From: Pyxidicoccus trucidator
GTDB taxonomy: Bacteria; Myxococcota; Myxococcia; Myxococcales; Myxococcaceae
Assembly (NCBI RefSeq): GCF_010894435.1
Contig: NZ_JAAIXZ010000014.1
Coordinates: 62,001 to 126,000, forward strand
Direction of reading: 5' to 3'
Length of the DNA stretch: 64,000 nt
This document shows, piece by piece, positions 61,185 to 64,000 of the stretch. Position 1 is the first letter of the stretch, and the number at the start of each line of letters is the position of its first letter. A program made the position numbers and the translations under genes. The notes beneath the pieces were generated by a model, which was given only the letters and a program-made list of their open reading frames with translations, did not search any database and was not told the DNA's origin.

Positions 61185-61979
61185 TCAGGGCGCGAAGTCG
61201 AAGTGGGCCGCGACGGGGCAGTGGTCCGAGTCCCCCGCGTCCAGCACCCGTGCTCCGGACAGGTTGAGCCCTCGTCCCAGGATGTGGTCGATCTCCATGA
61301 ACCTGAAGGCCAGCGCGGGTCGCGCGGGCCACGTCGGTCCGCAGCTCGCGTCCGGTCCGTCGCAGGCATGGGCGAAGCCCGCGGAGGCGAAGGACTTCAT
61401 CGCGGCGTCCCCTCGCTCCTCATTCATGTCCCCGAGCAGCAGCAGCGGCATCTTCTCCTTCGCATAGCGGTCCACGAGCGCCCGGGCCTGCTTGTCTCGC
61501 AGGCTCGCGTTCTTCGGGAGGGACTCCAGCAGGCCGTCATCCTTGTGGTGCCTCGCGCCCGGTGCCATCAGATGGACGCAGACCACTTTGAGCCGACGCC
61601 CGTTCACGAGCACCTCCGCTTCCATGGCAGGCATGCGGTGCGGCCGCTGCCGGAAGACCTCCGTGCGCAGCAGCCGGTGCCGGGTGGCGATTCCCACGCC
61701 CCAGGTCCCAGTGCGAGGGACGAAGCGTCGCTGGCGGTACTCCTTGCCCAGTCGTCGCTCGAAGGCCCAGGCGAAGCGGGGCGTCAGCTCGCGCAGACAG
61801 AGGACATCTGGCTTCGCCGCTTCGATGACGTCCACGGACTTCTCCACGCCTTCGAATGAGGAGTCGTAGAGCACGTTGTACGTCATGGCCTTGAAGGGCG
61901 GCGGCCCCGATGCGGTCTGCCGGATCCCGCTCCCACAGGCGGCGAGGAACAGGAGCACCGCGATACGTTGGATGCGCAT
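61185..61979 (-). CDS. Endonuclease/exonuclease/phosphatase family lipoprotein
   Basis: 264 aa from ATG 61979. Lipoprotein signal with lipobox LAAC (Cys15). EEP fold motifs in order: YNVLYDSSF, Glu in CLRELTPRFAWAF, HLMAPGARHHKD, GDMNEERGD and the final SDHCPVAAH. This metal-dependent fold includes nucleases, sphingomyelinases and phosphoinositide phosphatases. Being an exported lipoprotein it may act on extracellular DNA or lipids. A neutral ceramidase gene lies upstream on the same strand, which makes a lipid substrate worth considering. Confidence 0.85.
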   Translation of the reverse strand: MRIQRIAVLLFLAACGSGIRQTASGPPPFKAMTYNVLYDSSFEGVEKSVDVIEAAKPDVLCLRELTPRFAWAFERRLGKEYRQRRFVPRTGTWGVGIATRHRLLRTEVFRQRPHRMPAMEAEVLVNGRRLKVVCVHLMAPGARHHKDDGLLESLPKNASLRDKQARALVDRYAKEKMPLLLLGDMNEERGDAAMKSFASAGFAHACDGPDASCGPTWPARPALAFRFMEIDHILGRGLNLSGARVLDAGDSDHCPVAAHFDFAP

Positions 61980-62310
61980 GGCCCGGACTGCCTGCAAGGT
62001 CAGGACCCGGAGGTGGCACGGCTTCGTTCATGAGTGGAGGCGCTGTGCCGAGGACTCCGGTCATGTACCGCCCTGCACGCTGATGAGTCCGCGAACCGTA
62101 CGTGAGGGACGCGACGTGCTGGCGGCACGAGTCGTACATCGTCTCTTGCGTCCATGTGGCAGCAGTCCGTGGTCCTCGGGACGCGAGGTGTGGCCGGTGG
62201 AACGCGGTGCAAGCACGAGCCATGTTGAGCTTCGCCGCGCACCGACAGGGCCACTGCGTGGGAGCGATGGCTTGCGTGGCCGGGAGAGGTGGGCCGGCCA
62301 ACGTATGCCG
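61980..62310. other. Intergenic region, nothing recognised
   Basis: 331 bases between the ceramidase stop and the lipoprotein start, both on the minus strand. No domain-bearing frame, clear hairpin or operator was found. The lipoprotein promoter presumably lies here. Confidence 0.4.
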
Positions 62311-64000
62311 TCACCGCGTGGCGGCTGTTGCCGGCGCTGCGGGAGAGGGCTCTACCTCCGACACGGCCTGCGCGCGGGCGGCGCCGGGCGGGCAGCGGTC
62401 AGCGACGGACTCCGTGACGGAGAACTCACGCGACATGCCGCTGTAGGGGCGCGGAGCATCGTCCGGGCGCGGGCGCCAATCGCCATCATGGCGGATGCGG
62501 TACGTGCCCGGACGCGTGTCCTCGGGAATGTCCCACTCCACCGTCACCTGCGAGCACGCGCCGCGAGGAGGGCAGGGGTAGCTCTTCCAGCGGTACTTCG
62601 TCTCCCAGTCCCAGTCGTACGCCACCGGCACCCAGTTCCCGTCCTCCTGCCGGCGCTGCACCTCCAGATAGGAGCGCTGCGTGCGCAGGTCATTGCGCGG
62701 GTAGCCTCCCCAGAAGGTGACGCGCGCCGTGCCACAGCGCGGGTAGGTGCCCTCCACGTCCCGGCCGGAGACGACGGCGCCGAAGGTGATGTTGCCGAAG
62801 CGAGGATCTCCCCGTGGCACCTCGTCGTACGTATGGGACAGCCGGGTCTCCTTCACGAGGCCGCTGGGGGACTTCGGCTTCGGTCCCTTCGGCACCTCCG
62901 CTCCCGAGGCGAGCGCCTCCGCCAGCTTCGCCGTCTCCTGCTGCACCGCCGCGAGCTGCCACGGGCCGAAGTGGGTGGAGGCCCCTTCGTAGTCCTGCTT
63001 CGCGTACTCCTGGCGCGTCGTGAGGTAGCCCGAGTACGCGTTGGACAGCCCGGCGATGACGACATGCTCCACGCCCACCGGCGCCAGCCGCTCGCGCACC
63101 GTCTCGCGCAGCCGCCGGCCCGCCATGGTGGTCATCTCGAAGGGCACGGCCACCAGCACCAGGTTGCCCAGCCGCACCAGCTGCACCGGCAGCACGTTGG
63201 GGCTCATGATGGGGCACATGTCCCCGGGCTTCAGCACCACCGGCTTCTCCGCCTGACACGGGTCGTTGTCCACGCCGCAGAAGAAGCCCGCCAGCGGGTC
63301 GCCACAGCGCACGCCCTCTTTGCCCACGCCCCGGCCGTCCTCCGTGCCCGCGAGCATGGAGATGCCCAGCGCCGCCTTGCACGTCCGGCGCTCCTGACCG
63401 TCCGCCCACTCGGGCGCCACCTTCACATCGTCCATCTTCACGTACGTGTGCCGGTAGTCCACGCCACCCGTGAGCGGCCGCGCGCTCGCGGTGTCCTCGA
63501 AGAGGCGCCACGCGAGGTCGAACTGCCGGCGGCCGGCTTCGACGGTGGCGGAAAGGTCCCCCTCGCCCCGGCCCCCTCCACCGCCGTAGATGTTGGGCGT
63601 CACATCGCCCTCGTTGCTCTGGGCGAAGGCGGCCACGAAGGTCTTCGGCGAGCCGTAGTCCGTGTCCTGGCGCTTCTCGAAGAGATAGGACGCATAGCCC
63701 TTGTTGTCGCCGCTGATGAGCGTGTTGCGGTTGCTCATGGACGTGGCGTGCACCGCGAACCAGCTGAGCATCCCCACGGGGGACATCGGCCCCGGCTCCG
63801 GGGATGCGGAGGACTCCAGCCGCAGCAGCGTCATGGCCGTGTCCACGTCCCCCGAGTACCGCGCGCGCTCCTCCCGGGGGTTGAGGCCATACGCGCCCGC
63901 GGAGCGGTTGCCGCTCGCTCCGGGCAGTTCACCCGTCGCCAGGAGGATGCGCCCGGGGGCGACGTTGTCGTGGGCCCGGACGATGGACTGGAAGATGCCC
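62311..64000 (-). CDS. Neutral/alkaline non-lysosomal ceramidase, 5' end beyond the window
   Basis: At least 563 codons; the frame stays open to the right edge, where NRSAGAYGLNPREERARYSG matches the conserved ceramidase segment, so GTG 63846 is not the true start. The catalytic region reads WFAVHATSMSNRNTLISGDN, with the nucleophile serine in TSMS. C-terminal Ig-like domain ends near WDIPEDTRPGTYRIRHDGDW. Hydrolyses ceramide to sphingosine and fatty acid; usually exported. The N-terminal signal is not visible. Myxobacteria make sphingolipids, so self or prey lipids are both possible substrates. Confidence 0.9.
   Translation of the reverse strand, partial: GIFQSIVRAHDNVAPGRILLATGELPGASGNRSAGAYGLNPREERARYSGDVDTAMTLLRLESSASPEPGPMSPVGMLSWFAVHATSMSNRNTLISGDNKGYASYLFEKRQDTDYGSPKTFVAAFAQSNEGDVTPNIYGGGGGRGEGDLSATVEAGRRQFDLAWRLFEDTASARPLTGGVDYRHTYVKMDDVKVAPEWADGQERRTCKAALGISMLAGTEDGRGVGKEGVRCGDPLAGFFCGVDNDPCQAEKPVVLKPGDMCPIMSPNVLPVQLVRLGNLVLVAVPFEMTTMAGRRLRETVRERLAPVGVEHVVIAGLSNAYSGYLTTRQEYAKQDYEGASTHFGPWQLAAVQQETAKLAEALASGAEVPKGPKPKSPSGLVKETRLSHTYDEVPRGDPRFGNITFGAVVSGRDVEGTYPRCGTARVTFWGGYPRNDLRTQRSYLEVQRRQEDGNWVPVAYDWDWETKYRWKSYPCPPRGACSQVTVEWDIPEDTRPGTYRIRHDGDWRPRPDDAPRPYSGMSREFSVTESVADRCPPGAARAQAVSEVEPSPAAPATAATR

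Overview
The window is very GC-rich and gene-dense. Its make-up points to a myxobacterium of the Myxococcus/Corallococcus/Pyxidicoccus type: a eukaryote-like Ser/Thr kinase with TPRs beside a sigma-54 activator, several large sensor kinases, a CheB-CheR-PAS fusion, TPR and carboxypeptidase-regulatory-like surface proteins, and many one-gene lipid and oxygen-chemistry enzymes. This assignment is inferred from gene content. No rRNA, tRNA, CRISPR array or intact insertion sequence was seen.

Layout. 1-1.7 kb: edge of a possible defence or accessory patch, with a SIR2-like NADase fold fused to a degenerate receiver domain and more A/T-rich codons than the rest. 2-16.6 kb: DTW-domain tRNA modifier, SUV3-like RNA helicase, JmjC oxygenase, di-haem cytochrome divergent from a desaturase, TPR lipoprotein, pirin, MarR-VOC pair, LysR divergent from an EamA exporter. 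16.7-22.9 kb: a three-subunit molybdenum aldehyde/xanthine oxidoreductase (PaoABC-like), an exported MsrB-MsrA fusion and an MscS channel. 23-31.2 kb: pyruvate carboxylase, a transmembrane Ser/Thr kinase-TPR protein and an FHA-like sigma-54 activator, closely spaced on the minus strand. 31.3-43.6 kb: P450, MFS transporter, hybrid histidine kinase, a 0.63-kb intergenic region with a ~64-bp repeat array and a long AT-rich palindrome, an iron/2-oxoglutarate oxygenase, a Uma2 protein, a dicarboxylate symporter, a TPP enzyme and an acetoacetate-decarboxylase-like protein.

43.7-51.7 kb holds the most unusual set. A large surface protein diverges from a winged-helix regulator that starts a compact plus-strand run: regulator, SRPBCC protein, Rieske oxygenase, membrane desaturase, a 23-codon micro-ORF, and a fusion of a PAP2/AUR1-like lipid phosphatase with a squalene/phytoene-synthase-like domain. 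Several of these ORFs overlap by ATGA, GTGA or longer overlaps. The regulator lies under an apparently leaderless promoter embedded in CCGACAAA repeats. I infer a repressor-controlled terpenoid or polyprenyl-lipid pathway; its product is unknown.

51.6-64 kb: an exported SnoaL-like protein, the CheB-CheR-PAS sensor and a PAS histidine kinase-receiver protein in tandem, a HEAT-repeat protein, a patatin phospholipase, a TetR regulator that lacks a nearby in-frame stop but has two strong operator-like palindromes upstream, an exported endonuclease/exonuclease/phosphatase lipoprotein, and a neutral ceramidase cut by the window end.

Recurring regulatory theme: the MarR and winged-helix regulators both appear to use leaderless promoters overlapped by inverted repeats, which would allow simple autorepression.
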